DNA of 64,000 bases from Lethocerus indicus. Taxonomy: Eukaryota; Arthropoda; Insecta; Hemiptera; Belostomatidae. The DNA is taken from positions 11,063,575-11,127,574 of the forward strand of contig JACDQD010000005.1 in the NCBI GenBank assembly GCA_019843655.1, given 5' to 3'. The position numbers and the translations under genes are program-made. Under the pieces are notes generated by a model. The model made no database searches. It saw only the letters and a list, made by a program, of their open reading frames with translations, and was not told the DNA's origin. Below are positions 1-13,159 of this stretch, piece by piece (position 1 is the stretch's first letter; each line of letters opens with the position of its first letter).

Positions 1-120
1 ACTTAATTCCCGATTTGTACGATTGTCGTCATCACTGATTCTTATAAGTTGGAAATTCAACTTGGGCTTGAAACGGCCCATAATATTTCCGTCCCGACAG
101 TTCAGGGCGGGCTCCGACGG

Positions 121-744
121 TTCAATTCAATTAGTTCAACATACCTGTTTTGTGGTCTGCGAGGGGTTGGACTACCCCTTCACTCGCTGGTTTGGTCTTT
201 TGCTAGACCGGTTTCGGCCGCTCGCCATCTTCAGTAGCGGTGTTAGTCACTTTTGGCACTTTGTATCTTTTTCGGGCATCCTCACTGTACTGTCTCTGCA
301 ACTTGTACTGTGGTGGTTGTCTGTTTGTCATGTGCATATATGCGTGTCCTGTTATTGGGTTTTCGGGGCATTTCGTTTTTCTTGTTTGAGTTGAAGGGGG
401 GTGGAATTTTTGGGGAAGACCAGTCATAATATATTTTAATATTTGAGTTATTCTTAACACTATCAAAACACGTAGTGTATTCAGTTGAATGCGCTACTAG
501 TTTCAATGGTACGGCGCACCTAATACTAGCCCGCAACATAGGTCTGTCTTGCATTTTAGTATTAGCGCCCTACATATAGCGCCTTACAGAACAGGTGACA
601 GTGACAGTGCAGTGACGATGCCCAAAAAACATCCAAAGTACCAAAAGTGACCAGCACCGCTACTGAAAATGGCGATCAGCCGCCCACCAAAAGACCAAAC
701 CAGCGAGAGGAGACAGAATCACGAAATCTACGGTTCAATTCAAT
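121..744 (+). mobile_element. Foldback repeat copy 1 with 11-bp target duplication
   Basis: The element spans about 132-733 and is flanked by TTCAATTCAAT at 121-131 and 734-744. The tail end (AACATACCTGTTTTGTGGTC) is on the left. The left arm holds CTCGCTGGTTTGGTCTTTTG, and its reverse complement reappears near 680-705. The core (TAATACTAGCCCGCAACA and neighbours) is present once, in the right half. No coding capacity was seen. Confidence 0.85.
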
Positions 745-2097
745 CTTCTGTATTCGAGAGAATCCGCATATACACACGCAATGATTCTTCACCACGCATT
801 CTGTGAGCACCCTGCATATTTATATATGTGTAAATACAGATAAAAAATCTCTTCGACTTGCAAATATGTTTTTCGAACAAATGCTATTTAACTGTGATAT
901 TCCAATGAATGTTATGTGCGTAGTAACTTCTGCCTCCACTCGCTGACTTGATACTACAGTAAATTCATTTACATAATGTCGTTCTAAAAAACAGGAACTT
1001 GGAACGTCCCAGCTACCGGCGCCTATGAACCTCCTTTCTGCCGGCTGCTTTTTACCGAAACTCTACTGGTTCGGATTGATAACCCGATTCTAATCAATAC
1101 CGTCGTCAAATATAATCTCGGAAAAAACTCTTTTCATCGAGCGCGTGCGGCTGTAGACGTTGCGCCGGAGCTGAAGCACTGTAGTCGTTATCTGAGCAGG
1201 GGTTGGGCTGGGCTATTACAGTCAGAAATTCGGGCCGACGGCACTTAAAAACTTGACTAATGGCAGCTCCGTTCTCCCCTTTCCAACTCGGACCGAAATG
1301 AGTAACGGCCTTCGAAGGAATTCTCCGAACTTTAAAAACTGTAACGGGAAATCTTTTATACGCTCCTCGCTGTGAGGCGGTTTTTTGGGGCCTCCGTCGG
1401 CCGCACTGCCGGCCGTAAAAACTTATTACAGGGCCGCCCATGCCGAACGATAAGGCACGTCGAAGCTGAACCGAATTTGAAACTAACTTTAATTGAAGTT
1501 GTTTGTTTGGACGAGGGAGGAGGACTGTGAGGGTTGGGAATATAATCACTCGGGCGACTTTCTGTGTCCACTCGCCATCGTCAACAAATATCGCACGATA
1601 TCCTCGAATATAATGTCTTATGTGTCATAACAGGGTATCAAATGTTATAAAACTTATTCGATGTAATTACATTGCGTTTGTATAGACTATTAGTGGCATT
1701 AACACAATTCGCTAGCCCGAAATTCCGGAGTGATGCTGCACTTTTTCAAATGTATTAGATTTAGAGCGATCTATAGAGCGGAACTCGTAATGTAAAAATG
1801 GTGCTTACAATTGGGGCAAAAAATGTCGACGAACATGAGGTTGGTTTCTCATAGAGAATAAATGTCGGCCGGTTGCCACTGTCGGACTATCCAAAAGCGG
1901 CTTAAAGAGGAATGTAAGCCCGCTTTTTGCTAGGTTCTTCAGGCTATTCAGGTATATGCCACTTCAGTTACTTCATCTTAACAGAGGGTGCGTATCGTGT
2001 GAAGAAAGATCTAGACAGATAAAAATTATTAATACACGAAAAACGGGACACGTAAGGTTTCGTCTGCGCCTGACGAGTTGGCCAAATTTTTTATTTT
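745..2097. other. Intergenic or 5' intronic sequence, no gene seen
   Basis: Unique sequence of mixed composition. A 147-codon open frame on the minus strand (1106-1549) has no recognisable motif and arises where GC content is locally raised. Confidence 0.5.
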
Positions 2098-2550
2098 GTA
2101 GCCTTCGTGTGTGTCTGTCTCCTCTCGCTGGTTTGGTCTTTTGCTAGACCGGTTTCGGCTGCTCACCATCTTCACTAGAGGTGTTAGTCACTTTTAGCAC
2201 TATAGATGTATTTTGGGCATCCTCACAGCACTGTCACTGTCACTTGTACTGTAAGGCGCTATATGTAAGGCGCTAATACTAAAATGTAAGACAAACCTTT
2301 GTTGCGGGTTAGTATTAGGTGCGCCGTGCAATTGAAACTGTTAGCGCATTAAATTGAATACACTACGCGTTTTAATAGTGTTAAAAATAACTCAAATATA
2401 TTATAACTGAGCTTCTCCAAAAATCCCACCCCCTCAACTCAAACAAGACAAACAAACTCCCCCAAAAACACAATAACAAGACACGCAATGACAACTCACG
2501 AGACCTACGGTATTCCAACCCCTCGCAGACCACAAAACAGGAATGTTAAA
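2098..2550 (-). mobile_element. Foldback repeat copy 2, internally deleted
   Basis: The copy runs from a degraded TAGATTTCGTG start at the left to the tail end ACAAAACAGGAATGTTAAA at the right, so it is in reverse orientation. The core (AAGGCGCTATATGTAAGGCG) is present in the left half. Most of the right arm between about 2490 and 2510 is missing. T-rich flanks (ATTTTTTATTTT and CTTTTTTATCTTT) could be a target duplication, but they are too simple to be sure. Confidence 0.75.
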
Positions 2551-5500
2551 CTTTTTTATCTTTTTTTTTATGAAAAATTAGGCCAACAGCAGTCTCGACA
2601 TTGCATTAGAAATTTTGCGGGCCAGAAATTTTGTTTTTTCTATTCTTTTTTCAAGTAAATCTACGGGGTGTTTCCCTTTCCCGTTTCAACAGTGCGTTGT
2701 CCTGGGACAACGCTGTATATCAAGCTTGTTTACGACGCTCTCATCCAACACGTGCAACTTCAGTTATAAAATGAATCTGGCCGTTGTCAACAGTCGGACC
2801 TTGAACGTGAAAAACAACTGCAGTAATCCGGGGACATGTCTGGGTCATATATTCCGGAGTTTCTACTTAGACAGACAGTCAGACCGATGACTCCCAGTAT
2901 GTGGCTCTTGGTTAATACAATTTAGTAGCAATAAATTTAATTGGAATAAACATAAAAAACACATGGAAAGTTTGGTTCGACTGAATCGTCGCCGAATAAT
3001 AAAGTGTTGGCGAACACTGTGTGTACGTTATACATCAAGATAAGGTGAGGAAATCGAAGCCATTATGCTCAAAATGTAGACCATCGAATCGCCGATCTAG
3101 AATTCCGGATAACTGCTAATCGAGATCTATTCACGGTCGTATCTGCAGGAAAATTTGAAACACAATTAACAGTGGGGATCCCTTAATTAAGCAGTGATCT
3201 CATATCCAGACGCAAAGATAATTTATACTCAACTCTATAATTAACCGACCAATGCTATTGTAAATTTCCAGCAGGTAGCTACAGATAATCCAGTTTTCAT
3301 TTGATGGAGGGACTGTCTAAACTTCAAACTTTTTTATGCTAACAAATTAACATTTTAAGCTATCTAAGTAGTTCCAAAGGAGATCGATTGCGCAAGAGAA
3401 ATTTATTTTTGGCGCTGTCCCTCGCCCGATGTTTACTTGGACCAATCTTCAATTAGCGTGTTATAAACATGGCAGTCGCTCAGAATACGTTATTGGAAAC
3501 TCAGTAATACCAGTTGGAAATATCCTGAAGGCGGCGAAATGGTTAAAACAATACGAGCCGATTAAATAAACAAAATGCGCGTAATTTTGTACAGAGCTGA
3601 AGATAATTAAAGAATTGCCCAACTGCAAAACATTAATGCGCCAAGCGCTGCGTTTATTAGGTAAGAACAGTAGCATAATGTGATCAGAGCAATGTTTAAA
3701 AACCGAATAGGTATTCCATTCCCTATCATATTCAACGGTATGTTGAAGACCGTTACTTTGATAACAAAGATCAAACGTGTCGTCCTCGGTGCTGAACGAT
3801 ATTGATTACTTAAAGATCTATGAATCTCTGTCACGGCGGGGTCACGTGAGGTACGGGTCAACTGGTATACGGGGCCGGTGAACCCAAGCCACCAGGTCAC
3901 AATAACTGCACACTACTGAACAATTACACACAGCAGTAAACACCACTCATGACTACTTAGGCACACCTCACCGCGTGAAAGTGACGACGTCACTGAGAAT
4001 CTGTTTTGTTTAAATGACCTAAAACGCTGGTTTGTAAGGAACACTGAGCCGCCAAATTATTGTACCGCGAATGAAATTAAATAATCCAAAAAAAATAAAA
4101 ATTTGTTAATGGAAGTTACAGTAAATCGGAATAGTAGAGATACGAGGCCTCAACGGGACAGGAAAGTCTATGGGGAAAGGAAAATAAACTGCCTAATCCG
4201 ACACAGATAAACTTGAATAATATTCTATATAACTTAGAAAGCGTACTTAGTTAAGTATTTCTGAATTTCTTTCGAGAGTTAATTCGACAGAGTCCGTGGA
4301 GCCGGCCCGGCCAGTTTTTATTCCACCCGGTCGGAACAAGACGCCCGTCCGCTCAAATATTGATAGTTCATTCGAAATGCCAAGTTCACTGAGGTAAACC
4401 GGTGAATTTTTTACGCGTCCGGAGGAGATCTTCGCATTTTATATTTAACGTGTTTAGTTTATGGAAGAAACAACAGCGGGAAAACATTTTCAAATGAAAT
4501 GTTTCGTTTTAAAACTTCCGCTTCTCCCGACGGCTCACCGCTAACGGCCCAAAACGACGTAATTGGAAACACCGTAATACAATTCTTAACAATGTAATTT
4601 CACCGATTTGGTTGTTACATCATAATTATTTATAATACAGACGGGCTGTATAGATGTATATTATTAGAAAGTACTCGTTTTTTAATATTATGTAACCCCA
4701 GTATGAATTCCGAAAGCTTTTAGCCCGGTAATAACAAATTGGGTCCACGTTCGAGGGACGTTTTCTGCTTTCCAGAAATGCATTCTGAAACTGTTATTTC
4801 AAGATTATACATAGAAAATACCATTAAAAAATTCTCTGTACACTGTAACAATTAAAACCCTTAAAATATTTATGGCATTGGTTCTGCCGTGAGGTTTTGG
4901 AAAGATTTTGGCTTTAGAAGTTGTACTTCTGTTTCTGACAGTAACATAACATGATTCTCCCTATAGTAGGCTACTGGCGAGACGGGGAGACATAAAATCG
5001 TAATAGTGAAGATATTCCCGAGATGCCCCGATTAAATTAATCCCGAACCTGGACGTAAAAAACCTACAGAAAATGCCGTATCCGATCGCACGGTTTATCG
5101 TCCTTTGTTTCATTTCGTTTTTTGTCTACGTTATCGGTAAGCGGTGGACCGCTATGCGGCCGGAGGGTCGTCGACCAGGCTTATCTGCGATGAGCCCGGT
5201 ATTGAAACTGGGGCGTAGAGTCGTGTGAGGGGCTCGATGATCGGCGGCGGCGGCGGCGGCTCGGGGGGTACGCCTGACCCCTGACCTTTCCATATTGATC
5301 TCGGGGGCCCGGGGGCCTCCGCCCCGCGCTGTACACTTTTTACCTCATTCATGACTCTCGCCTTCGTCACAGAGCGCACGGCTAGTCCGTTCTCAGCCGG
5401 CCCCACTTGCCAACTCCAACACAAGCATCTTCCTCCTCTGTCAACAGGAAAGGCGAATGCGTTTCTTAAAATTGACACCGAATCAAAGCGGAAATCCCGA

Positions 5501-6491
5501 ATGAAACAGTTACCCTTAACATAAATCAACGGGTTCTCCATTTTTAATAATTCTTAATTAGATACACTGTTTAGAAAAATAAAAATATTCAAAACACCGC
5601 AGGCAACAAAATGGAATATCTGAATATTACTCTGTTCGTCCGAGTTTTATGAGTTTAGTTCAATAATCGAAACATGACATTTTTTAACTTTTTTAATTCC
5701 GCAACTGTACAATAGTAGCACTAGTAGACAAATAGAGCAAAATGGATGACAACCCCTTTTCCCAATTTTTTATTATAAAGTTGTTTTATTTACTTTTTCT
5801 ATTTTTCTAGTAATATTAAATCACGTGGCCAACAGACGGAAACGCTTTCCACAGTTTGTACTCTGCTATATAGCCGCCATAAGTACCATGAATGGGTTCC
5901 TTGGAGTAAATCGTTCTCAGTTAAGGATATCTAAGCAGGATATTTTCTGCTAATTTTTCTATTTAATTTTTTTTTCAATTCATGAGGATTTTGATAGTAG
6001 ACACGCCCGTCTGGTCTAGAATCTTCTATTCCGCGATGTATGAAGATTATCCGGGTCCAATTGAAAGACGGGGCGACCGAAAAAAATTCCATTTATATCG
6101 TTTCGGAACAAAGGCCCCGTATAGCCCGGTGGGCCTTTAAATGGAATTGAAACCGTTGGTGGATTTATTGGGTTATTTACTGAAAGCTTTCGGTGGGCAG
6201 TTGTCGCCCCTCCCATGGATGGAACTCTCTAGCCCTGGCCGGGGTCGAGGACGCAAACTTCGTCACCGTCTGCCGAAACTGCTAAAGGAGAGAACATGCT
6301 TTCTCACTTACAACTTTTTGAAGCGGCGTCGGCAATAGGTTTATTGGCCGAAAAGCGGAAAATATCTGAACGCCAGTAAAATAAGTATTAGGAGTCACCT
6401 TAGTTTATATTACAATATTGACTCGTATATCTAATAAAGTAAAAATTAACCGTAGATTTCGTGTATTACTGTCTCCTCTATAAAAAAAAAG
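2551..6491. other. Intergenic or 5' intronic sequence, no gene seen
   Basis: Mostly AT-rich unique DNA with a GC-rich island at about 5150-5420 containing a (CGG)n stretch near 5242-5260. Open frames here are short and lack known motifs. Nothing else was identified. Confidence 0.5.
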
Positions 6492-7169
6492 TTTATTTTT
6501 AGTAATCTAGTTAATCGGTGCAAGTGTACCCAACGAACTTTAGTTAAGTACATTTCCGCACCACACTCAGGGGGCGCTAGTTTCACACAAATCGTTCGCG
6601 CACTTCCACTCAGGGGCGCTAGTTTATCGGTGCAAGTGCACCCAACGAACTTTAGTTAAGTACATTTCCGCACCACCCTCAGGGGGCGCTAGTTTATCGG
6701 TGCGAGTGCACCCAACGAACTTTAGTTAAGTACATTTCCGCACCACACTCAGGGGGCGCTAGTTTATCGGTGCAAGTGAACCCAACGAACTTTAGTTAAG
6801 TACATTTCCGCACCACACTCAGGGGGCGCTAGTTTATCGGTGCAAGTGAACCCAACGAACTTTAGTTAAGTACATTTCCGCACCACCCTCAGGGGGCGCT
6901 AGTTTATCGGTGCAAGTGAACCCAACGAACTTTGGTTAAGTACATTTCCGCACCACCCTCAGGGGCGCTAGTTTATCGGTGGAAGTGAACCCAACGAACT
7001 TTAGTTAAGTACATTTCCGCACCACCCTCAGGGGGCGCTAGTTTATCGGTGTAAGTGAACACAACGAACGATTTTTGTTATACTAGCGCCCCCTTGAGGG
7101 TGGTGCGAAAATGGACTTAACTAATGTTCGTTGGGTGCATTTGCAACCTAGTTAGGTTACTAAAAATAA
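6492..7169. mobile_element. Inverted-repeat element (MITE-like) with internal tandem array
   Basis: The left end reads TTATTTTTAGTAATCTAGTT and the right end, reversed, reads TTATTTTTAGTAACCTAACT. The similarity continues inward for about 100 bp through CCAACGAAC, TTAGTTAAGT, GCACCAC and GGGGGCGCTAG. Between the inverted ends lie further direct copies of the same unit. No coding capacity is seen. The ends and target duplication cannot be fixed exactly, because the outermost bases are AT-rich and themselves inverted. Confidence 0.78.
6512..7075 (+). repeat. 70-bp tandem repeat array, about eight units
   Basis: Units restart with TTTATCGGTG at 6623, 6693, 6763, 6833, 6903, 6972 and 7042, giving a period of 69-70 bp. 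A first, altered unit lies at 6512. Each unit holds CCAACGAACTTTAGTTAAGT, CATTTCCGCACCAC and CAGGGGGCGCTAG. Units differ by only a few substitutions, so the expansion is recent or has been homogenised. The last unit is followed by an inverted unit (about 7068-7150). Confidence 0.9.
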
Positions 7170-10100
7170 GTTTTCTTCAATAAATTTTGGATCAACAGGA
7201 AATTTTTTATGATCGTAAATACACGTAAATGTTTTTTTATAATTTAATTACCAATCTGGAGATTGTTTGACATAAATATAATATATAAATAGAAGATAAA
7301 TTTCTGTACTATTCTGGCAAGGTAAAATATATTAATCTTTATTGACAAATGCAACGAAATTGTGAGTCAAACTGCGCCTTAGCATCCCACGAAACCTGGG
7401 TTAGGCCGTTTCCCCGGATCATTCCCGTACAGTGTCTTTTGAGTTTCAACACTTCCCCTTCGCCGAATTTCGCGATTGAGTTCTTTTTCGGATTCGTCCG
7501 TTCCTGTAAGAGAATTCTTTGTCTGGAAATAAAACAAACGCCGTAAAAACATCCGAGAAAAACGTTTCTCTTTGTTATCGCCGTTCTCCAGGCGCCGCTC
7601 CAAGAAGTGAAATGGCGGAGAAGGGATATCATAAAGCAGCGAAGAAATATGAACACAGCCGGTGGTGCGAGGAATTGCTCGAAAATGGTAATCCCGGGGG
7701 ACCTTTCTCCTTTCCTTGACAGAAGAAATCTATCCGGGGCAAAACGGAAAAGTTGGAGGTGTGCGAAAATCCTAAAAAAAATTCAAAAGAATAACAGTGA
7801 ATCACAACACACTTCTCTACGTTGTTTCGTGATCAGACTCATATTTTACAGCTTCTTTGACTTAGTTCCATTCGGTCACAGCCTGTATCTAAATGAAACA
7901 TACAGAAATATATCTTTCACCACATTATTCAGAAAGTACTGATATGAAGTTTGAACATTATTTTGATTAATTTTTGCGAAGCGAGCCTTGTCAGAAATGG
8001 TAGGAGTTTCGTGTACATATCAAAATAAATTCCCAAAAAATTATTTCGCCGTTAATTATTTAAAGTTTTAATTGCGGGACAGCTATCAAAAGAGCATTGT
8101 AATCAGATCGGGCGGGGAACAAAAGCGGCGACAGCCCTATGAAATTTGAAGCAAAGGAGTAAGGGAAGAAAACTGCTCTATGTGGGGGAGGCCCTTTATG
8201 AGGACCATATCTGTCTCACAATGAAAACCCACAGCCCTTGTCCTGAACAATGCTCTTGTACAATCCACACTTTGAACCCTTTGAATATGAAAATAATATT
8301 TAATATACGAAAATAAGAATTTTAATTATTTTTTTTGATATTTGTAAATTCTGCTGTTATACCTATAAAACTACTACACGTATTCGATATCAGGATCGGC
8401 GACGGTATTCTCTATAAAATTCTTATCCGTAATAATCAATAAAATAGCGTTCTCCTAATTAAGTGACGAATAAATGCAGCAATTATTGAAACATGGCCGA
8501 ATAAAAAATTTAATGGTTTAACAAAGGATCCATCCAGCGCCGTAATCACGACGGGCAGAGAGGCTTGAAAAAGGGACTTCGGGACCCGGATGAAATTTGA
8601 CGCGAAGGGAGCGGGGGGCAGGGTTTGCAAAGGAAGGATATCTGTCCGACAATGTAAACCCGGAGCCAGAAAGAGTCCTCTCAATCCCCGGGGCCCGACC
8701 CTGGACCCGCCGAATAAAGGAGAAGTGAAGTCGAGAGAGAGAAAGCTTTTTCTGAGCTTAGACATCGCCCGTCCATTCGTTAGTTCTATCCTCAATCCCC
8801 CTCAGACCCGGCAAATTTGGACCCCCCCCCAACAAGCGATGTAATGCGATATTCAATAAAAGAAAATAATATTCAATATACTAACCACGCCATATAGGAG
8901 GTAATCACGAATTTTAATCCCGACGGGGGTTTTATAAAATTTGAATTTATTACGGCTGAATTTTAAATCAACTGGAAATATAACAATAATTTTATAGTAC
9001 TAACTTGTAGTAATATTATCGGATTGCCGGTGTTAATTTTGGACGCGGCATAACTTATACAACCGCCGCGACCCGAAGAAAACGAAGAATTGGAAGGGCG
9101 GCGGCAACGAATTCCTGGAATTGTCTGGCAACGGCCTATCTTCCCACTCATTCACGCGCTCCCACTCAACACAAAATTCGAAAACACCGTCTGCCGTACA
9201 CTTACAGACATACTTTTCAGGCATGATAGAGAGAAACATATATTGCTTCAGTTCACTCCACGCTTCGGTAGGTCGATGCGAAGGCGCGTTAAGAGAAATT
9301 ATTATTAAAATTCTAGGGAATGTCAGAAAAATGAGTATTTCACATAACAAAAGCCATTCCTTTACGATGCACGGTTTAAAATTTATTTGTCTATTTCCAG
9401 TTCATACTCTTCTTTATAATGAAGATCGATAATTTTACTATTCAATATTTAACACCTATTTTTCATAAATTCCTATACAGAATATGTTTTGCTACATTTA
9501 CCTAATATCAGCCGAAATACTGACATCAATATTGTACATATCTCACAAAAATTAATAATATTTAGTATTGAAATTACAGGTTTTTATTGATAAATTGAAT
9601 TAATAAAACACTTTAGCATGCCAATAAATATCTGTTTTTAATACAGTAATAAAACGCTTCAGTGTGAAACGAAAAAATCAGTGGGAGCTCTCGAGGAAAA
9701 ATAAATTAATTAATAGCTTTTCAATAACCAGTCGTCAATGCCGGAGGTAGTATTGGAATAAAAACATTCTCGCATGCTCGCTAAACAGGGGAATGAACTA
9801 TAAAAAAAATCTATGTTGTGAGATGAGGTTCGATACCTACGTGCGACTAATAAGCGCGATTTTTCCGGCCCGTGTTCCGAAAGGTTGGAACGGGTGCTAT
9901 CTTGTTTACCGAATAGTTATTCGCCCTCGGTAATATTATAGGGTGAAAAACCTCAATGAAGCTCGCTGTGGAAATATTTGTTGTAAAAATCGTGGAGCAA
10001 TTTTCCGGGCAAACGTTCCGGTCACGAAGTCCCATTGAATTGCAAAGTTGGAAATAGAAACACTTCGTAACCGCTTAGGGTCATAATGGGCGGGTAGGGG

Positions 10101-11185
10101 GGAGGGTGTCGACCGACATCGTACGTGCAAACAGGGCTTTTCCTTCTATTTTTTTTTCCTGTCGCGTTCTTATACAAACTCTGTTTTACAATCTCGAGGT
10201 GGCGGGAAATCCAAGAGTGTATTTTGCGAATCCCGAGCGAATTAGTATAAAATTTCAGCTTGAATATTAAAGTGGAAACACTTTTCGAAAGCGTTCACTC
10301 CCCCCCCCCCCGTACGCCGCCCTCAACAAGCTCTTCGGATAAGCCGGAGGAGCGCGTGACCTGAGTCAGATACTCGGGGCTCGGATAGTTCGTAAGTAAT
10401 TGTAGGAGTGGCTTGTAGCCGCGTCCAGAGGCCGTGGAGGAGATTACCCGGAAGTGATTAGGCCGTCCGCAAACAGCGGGCTTTTAATTCGAACCCCTGT
10501 CCTTTCGGAGGGCGACCGTTTCCCTTCCAAGTTGGCGGCCGAATATCGGGGAACCCTGCGGATGGCGTCCGCTCGGCAAACTTCAGTGAGTTCGCGCGCG
10601 AAGTTGGCCCGGAGGATAATGGAGTTGGGCCATAGTGCTATCCAGTCGCCGTCCTAATAACTAGGGGGACCTTTCCCCAGCGATAACCGACCAGCCGGCG
10701 ATCTCTGTTTCCGTATCATATTCCCCCATGCGCCCCCGTGTTTCCCGAACTTCGAGTTCAAACATCTGTGTAGACAGGAAAACGGCTAAATTCCGAGATT
10801 GATGAAATTTGTATTTAGTGGAACTTCATAATATATATCGTTTACATAATATCTTCGACAGAGGGGATAAACTATTATCCCCCTGTAGATTTCTTTAGTT
10901 ATGAATTGAAATGAATTTTTATTTAAAACACTAAGATTACGCGCTCCTCTAACCCCTTACTCGAAAAAGTGATTATTTTATTTTTATACAACTCTTCATA
11001 GAATCAAAATAATCTCAAGACGTAAATATTGTAGTTTTTTATAAAGCGGCACGAAACGAATGAATCACATAATACCAGAGGATACGTCTCTGATGCTTCG
11101 ACAGTAACTAAATTATTGACTTAGTGCTTGAGAGATCGCGAGTCTATTATAACATGAACTCCCCTAAAATGTGCTAAATCTCAGT
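7170..11185. other. Intergenic or 5' intronic sequence, no gene seen
   Basis: Holds a run of twelve C (10300-10311) and a GC-richer block at about 10310-10760 with scattered short frames. AGGTTCGATACC near 9828 looks like a pol III B box but has no tRNA around it. Confidence 0.5.
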
Positions 11186-11456
11186 ATAATAGTTTTTAAT
11201 ATTTGAGTTATTTTAATTTATTAAAACGCGGAGTGTATTCAGTTTAATGCGCTACTAGTTTCAATGGTACGGCGCACCTAATACTAGCCCGCAACAAAGG
11301 TCTGTCTTACATTTTAGTATTAGCGCCTTACATACAGCGACAGTACAAGTGACAGTGACAGTGCTGTGGGGATGCCCAAAAAACATCCAAAGTGCCTAAA
11401 CCGGCCTAGCAAAAGACCAAACTACCGAGAGGAGACAGAAACACACGAAATCTACG
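11186..11456 (+). mobile_element. Foldback repeat copy 3, half element
   Basis: Only the core and the arm without the tail remain. The copy runs from TTTTAATATTTGAGTTATTT through TAATACTAGCCCGCAACAAA to GAAACACACGAAATCTACG. The tail and the other arm are absent, and no flanking duplication is evident, so this looks like a later deletion. Confidence 0.75.
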
Positions 11457-12889
11457 TTTCAATTAATTTTATTTCCATTTAGGTTTCTTGTTTCATATTC
11501 TCCGAACCTATAAACGCCTTTAGTTATAGGCAGGAACGTCGGGAACATTTATTGGGTCGTAGACGCGGGCCAATTATTCCGAGACGGTCGTAAAGGGACA
11601 AGTGATCTTTAAATTAATGATTAATTCATTATATTCTACCACCCCCTCCTCAGCCCCTTCCACAGAGCCCCGATCGTAAACAAGTGGTCCGTTCCGATAA
11701 TATTCATCGGAGGATGCTCTGCTAAGACGGGGCTGATCCTGCCTCGAAAGGGCGAGCTGGTTTGGAGGCGGGGGAGGGGGTCAGGATATATTTCGTGCCC
11801 AACATTTCGTGCCTTTGAGAGTATTGAAATTTGAAATTATAATTGTAGCAACGCCCACCACTTTCCTTCCAGACGACCGATAATAAAATTCCGGCCCTTA
11901 ACCGCCAAGGCCAATTTCGAATACACGAGAGATCAGCATACGGGGCTAATAAAGCCCGGACCTTTTCTGCATAATGCAACTTAGCGGCTTAGCAAGTGTG
12001 TGCGCGCGCCCGCCCGCCGAAATAGAAAAAAAATGGTAATTCCGAACGGGGTAATTACAGGGCCTTGTAAAGAAAATTTTTGAAATGTACATTTTAATTT
12101 TCTCTAAAAAATTTGAGTGGGTACGGAGGGTATTTCGGTTGTCAACTTAGCGGTTCAAGGTCGAAACGAGAGTACACCGCCGATCAGATATGAACAATTA
12201 TAGTCACGAAACTCTGGCAATTGCAACATTAAATTATAACCGTCCAAAGTTCAGCGGTTCACGAAACCGACCCGGGTAATTTGAACAAATAACGTATGTT
12301 ACAACCATGAACATCGATACTAATACGCGATAAGCTGATTTCGAATTTAACTTTTAAATGTTATGTTATCTACATATTAGACTAAATGAGTACCGGTTAA
12401 ATATTTAGTACCTCAATTTAGTAGTTCAATATTTACTGTAAAACCTCTCATTCTCTTCGAACCATGGAAAAGATAGAAATTTTCAATACAATAAAGCATA
12501 ATATGGTTTTCAATAGTAATTATTTGTTTTTTGAGCGTCCAATATGAATAACTGAGAAACGCATTTGTACGATATCTGTACCTGTTTGCGCTGGTCACTC
12601 GTTGGTAGGTTTATATTCTGTAAATAAGTCTCTCAAAATAAGTCTGTGAATAAGTATTGGCCGCCGACCGAATAATACAGTAGACGGTCTAGGAATAGAC
12701 GAGCAAAAATTGAATTCGAATTAATTGGGCCCATAATGGACCGCAGTGTGCCCACCCCCGCCCCCATTAATAAGGAGTTACACAGCCGGATCAATAGGTA
12801 AGGTGCGCAGGCGGGGTCCTTTGACACCTCTGTTTACTCTACCGGTCACGTGGGTTCATCATGGCGTACTCAAAATATCACAGCCTAAA
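11457..12889. other. Intergenic or 5' intronic sequence, no gene seen
   Basis: Unique sequence with moderately GC-rich patches (11640-11780, 12000-12020). No gene, RNA or repeat was recognised. Confidence 0.5.
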
Positions 12890-13159
12890 TATCCTATTTA
12901 ACATACCTGTTTTGTGGTCTGCGAAGGGTTGGAATACCGTAGATTTTCTGTGTTTCTGTCTCTTCTCGCTGGTTTGGTCTTTTGCTAGACCGGGTTCGGC
13001 TGCTCGCCATCTTCAGTAGCGGTATTAGTGTTAAAATCACCCAAACTGCTAAAAGTGACTGACACCGCTACTGAAGGTGGTGAGCAGCCGAAACCGGTCT
13101 GGAAAAAGACCAAACCAGCGAGAGGAGACAGAAACACAGAAAATCAATGGTATCCTATT
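12890..13159 (+). mobile_element. Foldback repeat copy 4, short arms-only form
   Basis: TATCCTATT flanks the copy at 12890-12898 and 13151-13159. The element in between (about 250 bp) has the tail, one arm (TCGCTGGTTTGGTCTTTTGC) and its inverted partner (AAAGACCAAACCAGCGAGAG) almost back to back. The core has been lost. The transcript or single strand would form a near-perfect hairpin. Confidence 0.82.

Noticed and set aside
1106..1549. 147-codon open frame on the minus strand
   Set aside because: It lies in a locally GC-raised block. No motif is seen and the reading frame has no start context or splice context.
6512..7075. Regular repeat array that could be mistaken for CRISPR
   Set aside because: The whole 70-bp unit repeats with no unique spacers, it ends in an inverted unit, and the DNA is eukaryotic.
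9820..9845. GGTTCGATACC resembling a tRNA B box
   Set aside because: Only three T-stem pairs form, and no A box or acceptor stem is found at the right distance.
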